In this document: piece after piece, positions 17,296 through 25,295 of the stretch
How the letters are laid out: each line of letters starts with the position of its first letter
Position numbering within the stretch: position 1 is the first letter of the stretch
Assembly (NCBI RefSeq): GCF_024189315.1
Contig: NZ_JAIZEO010000005.1
Location: forward strand, 62,001 to 126,000
Origin: Halobacillus sp. A5
Lineage (GTDB): Bacteria > Bacillota > Bacilli > Bacillales > Halobacillaceae
Reading direction: 5' to 3'
DNA length: 64,000 nucleotides
Notes under the pieces: model-generated
Databases searched by the model: none
What the model was told of the DNA's origin: nothing
Seen by the model: the letters and a program-made list of their open reading frames with translations, nothing else
Translations under genes and position numbers: made by a program

Positions 17296-17397
17296 TCACT
17301 TTGTCGGTGTGTTTGCATCATGCTGCTTCTTATCACCTTTTTCGCGTCTTAAAGCATTTAAATCCTCTTTGCTTTTATTTTTAGCCTTCTTGCCCAT
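17296..17397 (-). CDS. Very small lysine-rich protein (33 residues)
   Basis: The minus strand reads MGKKAKNKSKEDLNALRREK and then 13 further hydrophilic residues, ending with PTK and a TGA. A GGGAGGG site lies about 6 bases before the ATG, and the gene is boxed by hairpins on both sides. The composition (about one third Lys/Arg) resembles the tiny basic proteins that Bacillaceae make in sporulation. I cannot assign a family. Confidence 0.55.
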   Translation of the reverse strand: MGKKAKNKSKEDLNALRREKGDKKQHDANTPTK

Positions 17398-17455
17398 CGC
17401 TCACCCTCCCTTCTCAAATGTCTTCATTAATATAGGTTGTCTATCTTTTTCAAAA

Positions 17456-17499
17456 AAATGATCAAAAGTACTCGCTTTAATGTACTTTTGATCATTTTT
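17456..17499. terminator. Bidirectional terminator hairpin
   Basis: TGATCAAAAGTAC (17459-17471) pairs perfectly with GTACTTTTGATCA (17482-17494). A-runs precede it and T-runs follow it, so it works on either strand. It lies between the ABC substrate-binding protein gene (minus, ending at 17515) and the small gene. Confidence 0.8.
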
Positions 17500-17514
17500 C
17501 ATTGTACCCTCTCT

Positions 17515-18606
17515 TTATTCTGCTTCGTACTCACCGATAATCTCGACGGCTTTCTCGGTCACTGATGTATCAATGGATGTATCGAAATCAAATTCACCGC
17601 GGGTAGCCCCATTCTGCTCATACATATCATACTGCTTCTTAATGTCGTCAATAAACATTTCACCATTCGGGTCCAAGCCTGTGATCGAAACCTTCTCCCA
17701 TATTTCTGGATCCTTTAAAGCGGTATGCTTTGTCATAATATCAATAACTTCATCCTTACCTTCCCCATTTTGGAAGGCATCATTGTAGTCGCGTACACCT
17801 TTTAAATAGGCCGCCATAAATCTCAGGGAAACATCCTCTTCTTCAAGAATGAATTTAGGCGATCCCAGCACCATTGCAATTTGGGCATTTGGAGCAAAAT
17901 CAGTTGCATCACCTAAACGAACATGCAGGCCTTGTTCGATTCCCTGCGTAATCAAAGGTTCAATCTGCAGAGCGGCGTCAATCGATCCATTCCCCATTGC
18001 GGCCAGCATATTTCCGAAATCAGACATAAGCACGAATTCGACATCATCTTCCGTTAACCCCGCGTGCTTAAGCATTTCCTGAAAGATGTAATCGTCTACT
18101 GCATTTCTTGATGAAACGGCAATCCGTTTTCCTTTGAGATCTGAATAGTCTTTAATCTCATCTTGAAGATCTTCTCGAATAACAAACGAGAAGTAAGAGT
18201 TTCCATCAATGTAGTGACCTTTGTCAGCTATAATCTTTACATCTATTCCCTGGGCAATGGCATTAAAAAAGGATGATGTGGATACGCCTCCGGCAATATC
18301 TACTTCCCCGGCTGCTAAAGCAGGAAGCATATCATCACTGTTAGCAAACTGTGTAAATTCAACATCGATATTGTATTCTTCAAAATATCCTTTTTCCTTC
18401 GCGATGTAGAAGCCTGCGCCGGAAGCAGCACCATCTTCAGCAATAAAAACTGATGCTTTCTCATCTAATGGTGCTAAGTCACCTGAAGCATTGCCGTCAC
18501 TAATATCCTCCTCTATTTCATCACTTGCCTGATTGGAAGAGCAGCCGCTTATCAATACAACTAATAACAGCAGTGGTATGAATAATAGAAATTGACACTT
18601 TTTCAT
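17515..18606 (-). CDS. NitT/TauT family ABC transporter substrate-binding lipoprotein
   Basis: This is a roughly 363-residue lipoprotein. A Lys start, a hydrophobic core and the lipobox LISGC (Cys 22 from the ATG at 18606, which has AAGGGTG ahead of it) are followed by an acidic linker. The NMT1/SsuA-like periplasmic-binding fold includes YIAKEKGYFEEYNIDVEF, GEVDIAGGVSTSSFFNAIAQG and DLKGKRIAVSS. Members bind sulfonates, taurine, nitrate, pyrimidines or related small molecules. No substrate-specific neighbour is present. It is the last gene of a permease-ATPase-binding protein operon. Confidence 0.88.
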   Translation of the reverse strand: MKKCQFLLFIPLLLLVVLISGCSSNQASDEIEEDISDGNASGDLAPLDEKASVFIAEDGAASGAGFYIAKEKGYFEEYNIDVEFTQFANSDDMLPALAAGEVDIAGGVSTSSFFNAIAQGIDVKIIADKGHYIDGNSYFSFVIREDLQDEIKDYSDLKGKRIAVSSRNAVDDYIFQEMLKHAGLTEDDVEFVLMSDFGNMLAAMGNGSIDAALQIEPLITQGIEQGLHVRLGDATDFAPNAQIAMVLGSPKFILEEEDVSLRFMAAYLKGVRDYNDAFQNGEGKDEVIDIMTKHTALKDPEIWEKVSITGLDPNGEMFIDDIKKQYDMYEQNGATRGEFDFDTSIDTSVTEKAVEIIGEYEAE

Positions 18607-18620
18607 TAAAATCACCCTTC

Positions 18621-19421
18621 TTACCCCTTCACTCGTGAACTCTGCACCTCATCATGCAGATGATTCCATATATCTACAAAATGCTTTGCCATAACAGGAT
18701 CGGCTCTTACCTGCTCCATATTACGGGGCCGCGGCAGATCAATTACCTTTTCATCAATAATCTGACCAGGCTGAGTGCTCATGAGCAGAATCCTGTCACT
18801 GAGCAGAAGCGCTTCGTCAATACTATGTGTTATAAACAATACAGTCTTCTTCGTTTCTGCCCATATGCTCAGCAGTTCTTCCTGTAGAATAAACTTATTC
18901 TGTTCATCTAACGCAGCAAATGGTTCATCCATTAACAGAATTTCAGGATCATTTGCGAATGCCCTTGCGATACTTACCCGCTGCTTCATTCCCCCTGATA
19001 ATTCTTTAGGGTATAATTTCGCAAATCGGTCCAGCCCGACTTTTTCTAAATAATAAGCTGTTCTTTCCTTTATAACGGATTTTGGCAGATGCCGCATTTT
19101 CAGTCCGAATGCCACATTCTCTTCTACCGTTAACCATGGTATTACTCCGCGTTCCTGAAAAACCATAGACTGCAGAGGACGACCTTCTTTGCGTTGATCA
19201 ATTGTAAAATCACCAATACTTGGCTTTTCTAAATCAGCAAGGATGCGGAGCAGCGTGGTTTTTCCGCAGCCGCTTGGTCCTATTAAACAAATAAATTCAC
19301 CGTCCTTGACGTCCATTGAGATATCCTTAAGGGCGGTCACACTATTTCCTTTTTTGTAAAACACTTTTGTTAAATGGCGAATGGAGATCTTTGAATTAAC
19401 CAACTTTTCATTCACCTCCAT
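18621..19421 (-). CDS. NitT/TauT family ABC transporter ATPase
   Basis: The roughly 266-residue ABC ATPase has Walker A GPSGCGKTT, Q-loop VFQERGVIPWL, signature LSGGMKQR, Walker B ILLMDEPFAALDE and H-loop THSIDEA. The match to SsuB/TauB is good. The ATG at 19421 overlaps the permease end and has no site before it. GGAGGTG inside the first codons could instead serve a TTG at 19403, so the true start may be six codons later. It pairs with the permease and lipoprotein on either side. Confidence 0.9.
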   Translation of the reverse strand: MEVNEKLVNSKISIRHLTKVFYKKGNSVTALKDISMDVKDGEFICLIGPSGCGKTTLLRILADLEKPSIGDFTIDQRKEGRPLQSMVFQERGVIPWLTVEENVAFGLKMRHLPKSVIKERTAYYLEKVGLDRFAKLYPKELSGGMKQRVSIARAFANDPEILLMDEPFAALDEQNKFILQEELLSIWAETKKTVLFITHSIDEALLLSDRILLMSTQPGQIIDEKVIDLPRPRNMEQVRADPVMAKHFVDIWNHLHDEVQSSRVKG

Positions 19422-20233
19422 GGCAGTAGTTTATTTTGGAAGCCTCGTAAAATCAGTGAAAACAAATAACCAAAAAATGAAATGAGCACTAGCCCTACAT
19501 ACATTTCTTTTAACAAAAAGGCTTTATAAGAAGTCCAGATCAAATACCCTATCCCTGAATTAGCCCCCATCATTTCGGCTGCTACAATCGTAAGCAGGGC
19601 AATGGCCTGCCCCATTTGGATGCCTTCAAGCATGACAGGAAGGGACCCCGGCAGTGCGATTTTAAAGAAGTAATTCTTTGAATCCGCACCATAGTTCTTT
19701 GCCACATCCAAGTAAATTCGATCTATGTTAACAACCCCTGCCACTGTGTTTATAATTACCGGGAAAAACACACTTCCCGCAATCGTCACAATCTTTGAAA
19801 CTTCGCCGACCCCAAAAATAATTAATATAATGGGAAGGAGCGCAAGGGTTGGAATTGGCATAAGTGCCATAATTAACGGAGAGAAGAAATGACGGACTGG
19901 TGAGTAGAGCCCCATAATCAGCCCCAAAATAACCGCGGGTATAACACCAAGCAAAAAACCTGCAAAGATTCGAAATAAAGAAATACCAATGTGATCAAAT
20001 AACTCTCCACTTGTTCCCATTACTAAAAAAGTTCCAACAATTTCAGTCGGAGGAGGAAAAAATCTTGGATCCACTATTTCCGTACGTGATAAAAACTCCC
20101 AAAGCAGCAAAATGAATATAGGCGAAGATATCGTAAGTATTTGTTTAAGACGGCCTTTAATTTGCCTTTTCCTCCACTCTTCCTGTTCGACCGCAAAGGG
20201 GTCGTGATTATGTCTCTTCATTTTCTCCTTCAT
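19412..20233 (-). CDS. NitT/TauT family ABC transporter permease
   Basis: The 273-residue membrane protein has about six helices and the EAA coupling loop KNYGADSKNYFFKIALPGSLPVMLEG, typical of SsuC/TauC permeases. It starts the operon at 20233, behind GAGGTGGTGAAGG, with a second possible ATG four codons on. The operon encodes one permease that probably dimerises. I looked for a riboswitch in the 160 bases upstream and found no family I can name. Confidence 0.88.
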   Translation of the reverse strand: MKEKMKRHNHDPFAVEQEEWRKRQIKGRLKQILTISSPIFILLLWEFLSRTEIVDPRFFPPPTEIVGTFLVMGTSGELFDHIGISLFRIFAGFLLGVIPAVILGLIMGLYSPVRHFFSPLIMALMPIPTLALLPIILIIFGVGEVSKIVTIAGSVFFPVIINTVAGVVNIDRIYLDVAKNYGADSKNYFFKIALPGSLPVMLEGIQMGQAIALLTIVAAEMMGANSGIGYLIWTSYKAFLLKEMYVGLVLISFFGYLFSLILRGFQNKLLPWR

Positions 20234-20382
20234 CCTTCACCACCTCTTTATGCAAATCATCATATGTGTAAATGCCCAGAAGTGTGAAAAGTAGTCAATT
20301 CAGAATAAAGACTTATGCCCTGTGGCAGACACGGTACGGCGGGAAGGCGATTTTATGAGGTGAGTGCCTGCCCATAATAAAA

Positions 20383-20407
20383 GCAGCTCCAATTACTCGG
20401 AGCTGCC
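20383..20407 (-). terminator. Intrinsic terminator overlapping the end of the AbrB-CHAD gene
   Basis: GCAGCTCC and GGAGCTGC pair around an 8-base loop that contains the stop codon region. On the minus strand the stem is followed by TTTTATTATG. Confidence 0.65.
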
Positions 20408-21613
20408 TTCTTCTAATTTTTCTATTTTCACTTCATCCATTCGTTTTGCGAGATCCTCCTGTAACTGCTGCTTGACCGCTTTTATGTGCTTCTTCTTTGC
20501 AGCTATTTGATCCTCGTGCTTCTTAAATGCTTTCAGCCAATCCTTCAAATCGTTTATTTCTCCGAAATGATCTTGAATATCCTCATAATAATCTGCCTGC
20601 TTTTTATAGTTTTCTTCATACATTTCGTTGAGATACCTGTAGATATAACGGAGATATTTCGATTCAATACGTACATTGTGTAATGCATTAAGTGATGGCT
20701 TGGAGGTTCGTCCTTTCTTTTTACATGCCTTATTAAACTCATCTACTGCTTCATTAAAGGAATGTTCGTACTGTTCAAGCCTGCGGTTTATTTTGAAAAT
20801 CATTACGTAATTGTGTAATTCATCCTTCAGAAAAGCCTCCCAGCTATCATAGAAATCGTCACTTATTACCTCAGGTAATAATTTTTTCAGCTCATCCCTA
20901 TGCTTTCTCCTCTTTTCGTCTATACTTTGATGAAGCAGTCTATAAATTTGAGCCAGCTTTTGGTTCTCTTCCTTTTCTTCCCTGCGGATGAAAGCTTCTA
21001 TTGCCACGTCACTCTCTCTCACTTTGCCTAGAAGCTTATGAGCTTCTTTTAAAGGGTCGAATATTTCATGATCTTTAGGAACTTTTAAAGATTGGAGCAG
21101 TGCCTCCAAACGTCTTCCCTTCACTCTTGCTTGATGAATGTCCTCTGGATCTTCAAAAGTAAGTGAACTTCTGCAGTGCTCCCTGTATTCATGAAGCAAT
21201 CCGCTAAATACAGAAGACCAGCGTCCGCCCATACTTCTGTTTGCCTGCTCTAAGCATTCCTCGCATAAATACTTGCCTTTCACCTGCGTGAGAGACTGAT
21301 CACTCTGACAGACTATACAATACTGCGAATGATCATTAAGTACCACTTCATTATTGAGAACCCTGATCTCAACCTGCTTGCCTTCTTCCCAGTTTAGCTG
21401 CTGCCTTATTTCAACAGGGATTACAACTCGTCCATAACGATCAAGCGTCTTTCCTTCTTCTTTACCTTTTTCCTTCACTACTTTAATCCCGCGCCCGCTT
21501 TCGAGCTCATAAACATTCAGGTGCTGATCCTTTAACTGTAATTCATCACGAATATCCTTTGGAATAACAACTCTGCCCATCTTATCCAATTGCCTCATAA
21601 ATTTAGCAGCCAT
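20393..21613 (-). CDS. Tandem AbrB-type DNA-binding / zinc ribbon / CHAD fusion protein
   Basis: The 406-residue protein combines three parts. Residues 5-50 and 54-92 are two AbrB/SpoVT swapped-hairpin units, each with GRVVIP.(D/E)IR. Residues 99-120 hold CIVC and LCEEC, a likely zinc site. Residues 135-395 form a CHAD domain, helical and rich in His, Lys and Arg, with HEYREHCR, HQARVKGRRLEALL, HNVRIESKYLRYIYRYL and EINDLKDWL. CHAD domains are known to bind polyphosphate; AbrB domains bind DNA. A polyphosphate-responsive regulator is an inference. GGTGGAGG supports the ATG at 21613 rather than one at 21628. It is monocistronic. Confidence 0.85.
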   Translation of the reverse strand: MAAKFMRQLDKMGRVVIPKDIRDELQLKDQHLNVYELESGRGIKVVKEKGKEEGKTLDRYGRVVIPVEIRQQLNWEEGKQVEIRVLNNEVVLNDHSQYCIVCQSDQSLTQVKGKYLCEECLEQANRSMGGRWSSVFSGLLHEYREHCRSSLTFEDPEDIHQARVKGRRLEALLQSLKVPKDHEIFDPLKEAHKLLGKVRESDVAIEAFIRREEKEENQKLAQIYRLLHQSIDEKRRKHRDELKKLLPEVISDDFYDSWEAFLKDELHNYVMIFKINRRLEQYEHSFNEAVDEFNKACKKKGRTSKPSLNALHNVRIESKYLRYIYRYLNEMYEENYKKQADYYEDIQDHFGEINDLKDWLKAFKKHEDQIAAKKKHIKAVKQQLQEDLAKRMDEVKIEKLEEGSSE

Positions 21614-21749
21614 TATGAAATCCTCCACCTTTTGGAAGCTTTTTTCTTACCCTTCCCTTAATTTTCTTTTTATTAACTACTATGTAGATTTCTTTCTAAT
21701 AAAAAGCACAGTCCATGGACTGTACATAGTTGTATAGATCTAATGATTA

Positions 21750-22139
21750 TTATTTCATTTTTTCTAATAAGTCTTCAGCTGCATCTCCAGTAATCATTAA
21801 ATGATACCTTTTACCCTGATACGCCTTAACCATTAATAGAATCCATAGAACAAGAGATAGAGGAGCAATGAGCAGGCTTACTAATATTCCTATAATAGGG
21901 ATAAAATTAACCACTAAACCTAAGACAAAGATTCCGCCAAATACAATAAGAGACTGCATGGCATGAAAGCGGATAAAATTGTTCTCTTTCTCAATTAGGA
22001 GAAAGACAATCCCCGTAATAAAACCTAATAAATAAGCAAGCAGTCCACCTACATTTTCCTCAAGACCCGTTGAAGATTTTTTTACTTGCGGGGTTCCTCC
22101 GTCTGTTGGAGGCAGTGGGTTCTTCGGATCGTGCTCCAC
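21750..22139 (-). CDS. DUF4870 family membrane protein
   Basis: This is a roughly 129-residue protein with three or four hydrophobic helices and the DUF4870 signature LAYLLGFITGIVFLLIE followed by NNFIRFHAMQSL. A long frame reaches 22265, but AGGAGG lies 9 bases before a GTG at 22139, giving a start VEHDPKNPLPPTDGG. The N-terminal 35 residues are hydrophilic. The family's function is unknown. It is a single gene between two non-coding stretches. Confidence 0.8.
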   Translation of the reverse strand: MEHDPKNPLPPTDGGTPQVKKSSTGLEENVGGLLAYLLGFITGIVFLLIEKENNFIRFHAMQSLIVFGGIFVLGLVVNFIPIIGILVSLLIAPLSLVLWILLMVKAYQGKRYHLMITGDAAEDLLEKMK

Positions 22140-22483
22140 TTTGCTGTTTCCTCCTTTTGCTTTTTTATGAAAAAAGCTGACCTGACGCTTTCTGAAAGAG
22201 GAACGAATAATTGTCAAACTATTCTGTAATTTAATTATACAAATTCCTTTGTTCAGCGTCAACATAACTTTTCCAGCTTAATTGTCCTTACACAGGGACT
22301 AGTAAATGAGGGCACTGACTCTACTTTAAGTCCTTCGATGGTTTCACCTAAAAGGTTAATATACTGAAAAGCCATATAATAAACTTATATTTCCGTTATT
22401 TCCCAAAGGAAAGGGGAAAATCATAAGTTCATTGTTAAGATAGGAACCATCAGCAGTAGTTAGTTATACAGAATCTATCAAAA

Positions 22484-22512
22484 AAAGACGCGTTCTGCCG
22501 ATCCGCGTCTTT
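22484..22512 (-). terminator. Intrinsic terminator of the phosphatase gene
   Basis: AAAGACGCG pairs with CGCGTCTTT. In minus-strand sense the stem is followed by a T-run (complement of the A-run at 22478-22486), just after the stop codon at 22511. Confidence 0.7.
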
Positions 22513-23119
22513 AGGCTGTATACACTTGATGAGAAGGAAGCTCTAATAAACTTAGTTTGCCTCCATATACAGCTCCTGTGTCAATATCAATGTGATCTCT
22601 ATAGTAAGCAACATCTTCAACGGGGGTATGTCCGTGCACTACGGTTTTCCCAAGACCAATTTCGTCCGTATGCCTTGTCCACAGCATAGTATGCTCTTCC
22701 TGCTTTTCAAGAGGAATATGCGGTTTTAAACCAGCATGGACAAAAATATAATGTTCTGTTTCATAATACATGTCCAGATGATCTCTCATCCATTCCTGAT
22801 CGTGGTAAACTTCTTCCATATGGTGCTTGTACGATTGAAAAGTGGTCGAAGCTCCATTCAGCTTCCACAGCTCCATAGCCTTTGATTCATGCTTTGCGCG
22901 AATAAACAAGTCATCGTGATTGCCTTTAAGCGCGATAGCTCCATCCTCTTCAACAAGCCGCTTCACCTTCTTAACTACTTCTCTGGAGTCAGGACCTCGA
23001 TCAACATAATCACCTAACAAAATCAACTGATCCTTATCGGGCTGATACTCCGCTTTTTTCAGGACACGCTCAAACTTTTCAATATCTCCGTGAATATCCG
23101 ACACGACAAGGTACCTCAT
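22511..23119 (-). CDS. PPP-type metallophosphoesterase (Ser/Thr phosphatase / Ap4A hydrolase-like)
   Basis: This is a roughly 202-residue protein with all calcineurin-type metal motifs in order: SDIHG, GDYVDRGPDS, KGNHDDL, FVHAGL and VHGHTP. Short bacterial members act as protein phosphatases or as diadenosine tetraphosphatases. AGGAGG precedes the ATG at 23119 (MRYLVVSDIHG), which I prefer over the in-frame ATG at 23134. It stands alone with its own terminator. Confidence 0.87.
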   Translation of the reverse strand: MRYLVVSDIHGDIEKFERVLKKAEYQPDKDQLILLGDYVDRGPDSREVVKKVKRLVEEDGAIALKGNHDDLFIRAKHESKAMELWKLNGASTTFQSYKHHMEEVYHDQEWMRDHLDMYYETEHYIFVHAGLKPHIPLEKQEEHTMLWTRHTDEIGLGKTVVHGHTPVEDVAYYRDHIDIDTGAVYGGKLSLLELPSHQVYTA

Positions 23120-23266
23120 AATGTCCTCCTCCATTAGACTTATTCTCCTAAAGTTACATACAGGTCTATTTCTTTTTTGGAAGACTTTTAAACCTCATGA
23201 CCGTCTCAGATCCCTCTTCAAAAAATATTTCCTTACTTTTCCCTACATTGTAAACCCCTGCTGCAT

Positions 23267-24172
23267 TTAATAAACAGCGGTACAGTAATTTAAATAAGCT
23301 GCCACATTCCCTCTTATCATCTGTTCATATAACCTCTCAATTCTCCGAGTGACGGGGCCGATCTGACCGCTTCCTATCACGCGGCGGTCTACTTCTACTA
23401 CGGGTTTAATACCTATAGCTGTTCCTGTAAAAAACACTTCCTCAGCCTCATACAACTCAATTCTTGTAAAGCTTTGTTCCACTATTGATAATCCCAGCTC
23501 CTTCACAGCTATTTCAAATACTGTGCTCCGTGTAATTCCCGGAAAAATATCATCAGCAACCGGAGGAGTTATCAAGGTCGAGCCTTCAACAATGAATATA
23601 TTTTCCGTAGCTCCTTCACTTACATGTCCGTCTGCGGTTAAAAAAACAGCTTCATCGTATCCATTTATTTCAGCTTCCTGAATCGCAAGCCCGGAGTTCA
23701 AGTAGCCCGCACTTGATTTAGTCTGCGGGGGAATAGCATTGCTGGCTATTCTAGTCCAGGAAGAGATGCACACCTTTAAAGATGGTTTCGCTTCATATTC
23801 AGAGAAGTCTACATAGATAGAAAGGCGGTTGTAAGGATCACTTAATCTAGGTCTTAATTCTCTCTCTCCTTTAAAGCAAATCGGACGTATATAGACATCT
23901 TGAGTGACTTCATTCAACAATAGCAGCTCTCTGATCAAATGAAACTGCTCACCTTTTGTGTAAGGAACGGGAATGAACAAACTATCGCAAGAACTATGAA
24001 ATCTATTGATGTGATCTTCTAAGCGGAACACATACAGCTGTTTATGCTCTTCATTCCAAAAGGCTCGTATGCCATCGATCGCACCTAACCCATAATTTAA
24101 ACCCTTGTTCTTCACACTCACGCTGAGAGTTGTATCTTCAATGAATTGTCCACGATCAAACATATAGACCAC
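23267..24172 (-). CDS. Class IV PLP aminotransferase, branched-chain type (IlvE-like)
   Basis: The roughly 301-residue enzyme has the fold-type IV pattern. It begins LNYGLGAIDGIRAFW. The PLP-Schiff-base Lys lies in QTKSSAGYLNS near residue 160, followed by GYDEAVFL, VSEGATENIFIV, TPPVADDIFPGITR and EVFFTGTAIGIKPV. It resembles branched-chain amino acid aminotransferase more than D-amino acid transaminase. GGGAG best fits a GTG at 24172; GTG at 24181 and ATG at 24163 are alternatives. No biosynthetic neighbours are present. Confidence 0.87.
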   Translation of the reverse strand: MVYMFDRGQFIEDTTLSVSVKNKGLNYGLGAIDGIRAFWNEEHKQLYVFRLEDHINRFHSSCDSLFIPVPYTKGEQFHLIRELLLLNEVTQDVYIRPICFKGERELRPRLSDPYNRLSIYVDFSEYEAKPSLKVCISSWTRIASNAIPPQTKSSAGYLNSGLAIQEAEINGYDEAVFLTADGHVSEGATENIFIVEGSTLITPPVADDIFPGITRSTVFEIAVKELGLSIVEQSFTRIELYEAEEVFFTGTAIGIKPVVEVDRRVIGSGQIGPVTRRIERLYEQMIRGNVAAYLNYCTAVY

Positions 24173-24309
24173 AACACACACTCCCTTCCTTTATAGTGAA
24201 TATATGCTGGTATACCAGGACTATACAAAGGAATCTCCTAACAATATACTTAATCTTCCAAATAAGATATTATTAAAATAGGATTTTAAAATGCTGGTGA
24301 GGTGTGTAA

Positions 24310-25242
24310 ATGGAGAACAGCTTTGTTTCGTTTCAACAACAAATCATTCAACTTGCCGAGGAGAAGAATTACATTGAAGCGATCATTCAATTAGAAAGTG
24401 GTAAATCCCGATTCCCATGGAAAATCGATCGAATCGGCCAATGGAAAGCGGATGTATATTGTCTCTTAGGAGAAGAAGAAAAAGCACTTAACGAACTCAA
24501 TGAAGTACTATCAAAAGGATTGTGGTGGAATCCTGAAATTTTAGAGAATGATCCTGAGTTAGCTTCATTAAAAAGTCTTCCAGATTATCAAAACGTTATA
24601 AAAAAATGTGACCGGCTGTTTCAGCAGGAAAAACAGGCAGCCAAACCAGAACTTAATATTTTAGGAAATCCAAAGGCAGATATTTGTATTTTCTCGCTTC
24701 ACATGCGGGGATCAAACGCAGAAGATTATATAAGCCATTGGCAGGACCCTGTTTTAAAGCAAAATTACTTTATGGCTTTTCCTCAATCCTCCCAATTATT
24801 CAGCTGGAATTGCTACACATGGGACGAACAGGATAAAGCTCATGACGAAATCAGTCAGGCTTATAATGAATTTGCACGTATATATTCTACGCTGAATAAA
24901 CAAATCATTGTAGCAGGAGCTTCTCAAGGAGCAGATGCAGCTTTGACACACTGTTTAGCCAATAAAGAATTTAATAAATTTGTTCTTCTTATCCCTTCTT
25001 TCCAGGATACCGCAAAAATAGAGAAACTCCTTCAGGCACATGAGAGTAAAGATATACGAGGAGTCATTATCACAGGAGATCAGGATCCTTTTTACGAAAA
25101 TGTCCAAAGAATTCATTCACTTATGAAGAGGCAGGGTCTCGAATGTCAGTTAATTGTGAAAAAGAACCAGGGCCACCTTATGCCGGAGGATTTGCCTGAA
25201 TTATTAGATCAAGCATCTCTGTTTGTTCTACATAAAAACTAA
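24310..25242 (+). CDS. Alpha/beta hydrolase-like protein with helical N-terminal domain
   Basis: The 310-residue protein has two parts. Residues 1-105 are helical and TPR-like (paired helices, KADVYCLLGEEEKALNELNE). Residues 115-305 form an alpha/beta-hydrolase core with nucleophile GASQGA (S205), acid ITGDQDPF and His in NQGHLMP. This resembles phospholipase/carboxylesterase-type enzymes. No signal peptide is present. The start at 24310 has a GGTGAGGTG site. It lies divergent from the aminotransferase gene. The substrate is unknown. Confidence 0.75.
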   Translation: MENSFVSFQQQIIQLAEEKNYIEAIIQLESGKSRFPWKIDRIGQWKADVYCLLGEEEKALNELNEVLSKGLWWNPEILENDPELASLKSLPDYQNVIKKCDRLFQQEKQAAKPELNILGNPKADICIFSLHMRGSNAEDYISHWQDPVLKQNYFMAFPQSSQLFSWNCYTWDEQDKAHDEISQAYNEFARIYSTLNKQIIVAGASQGADAALTHCLANKEFNKFVLLIPSFQDTAKIEKLLQAHESKDIRGVIITGDQDPFYENVQRIHSLMKRQGLECQLIVKKNQGHLMPEDLPELLDQASLFVLHKN

Positions 25243-25247
25243 AGTAA

Positions 25248-25278
25248 GGCAGGTCCTTTTATTTAATAGGCCTGCCTC
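25248..25278 (+). terminator. Terminator after the TPR-hydrolase gene
   Basis: AGGCAGG and CCTGCCT pair around a 16-17 base loop and a CTTATT tail follows. It lies between convergent genes. Confidence 0.6.
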
Positions 25279-25295
25279 TTATTAAACAATAACTA

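Noticed and set aside
20234-20392. Riboswitch before the NitT/TauT operon (guanidine, TPP or purine class)
   Set aside because: I could not match the conserved blocks of any class I know, and no switch-terminator pair is visible.
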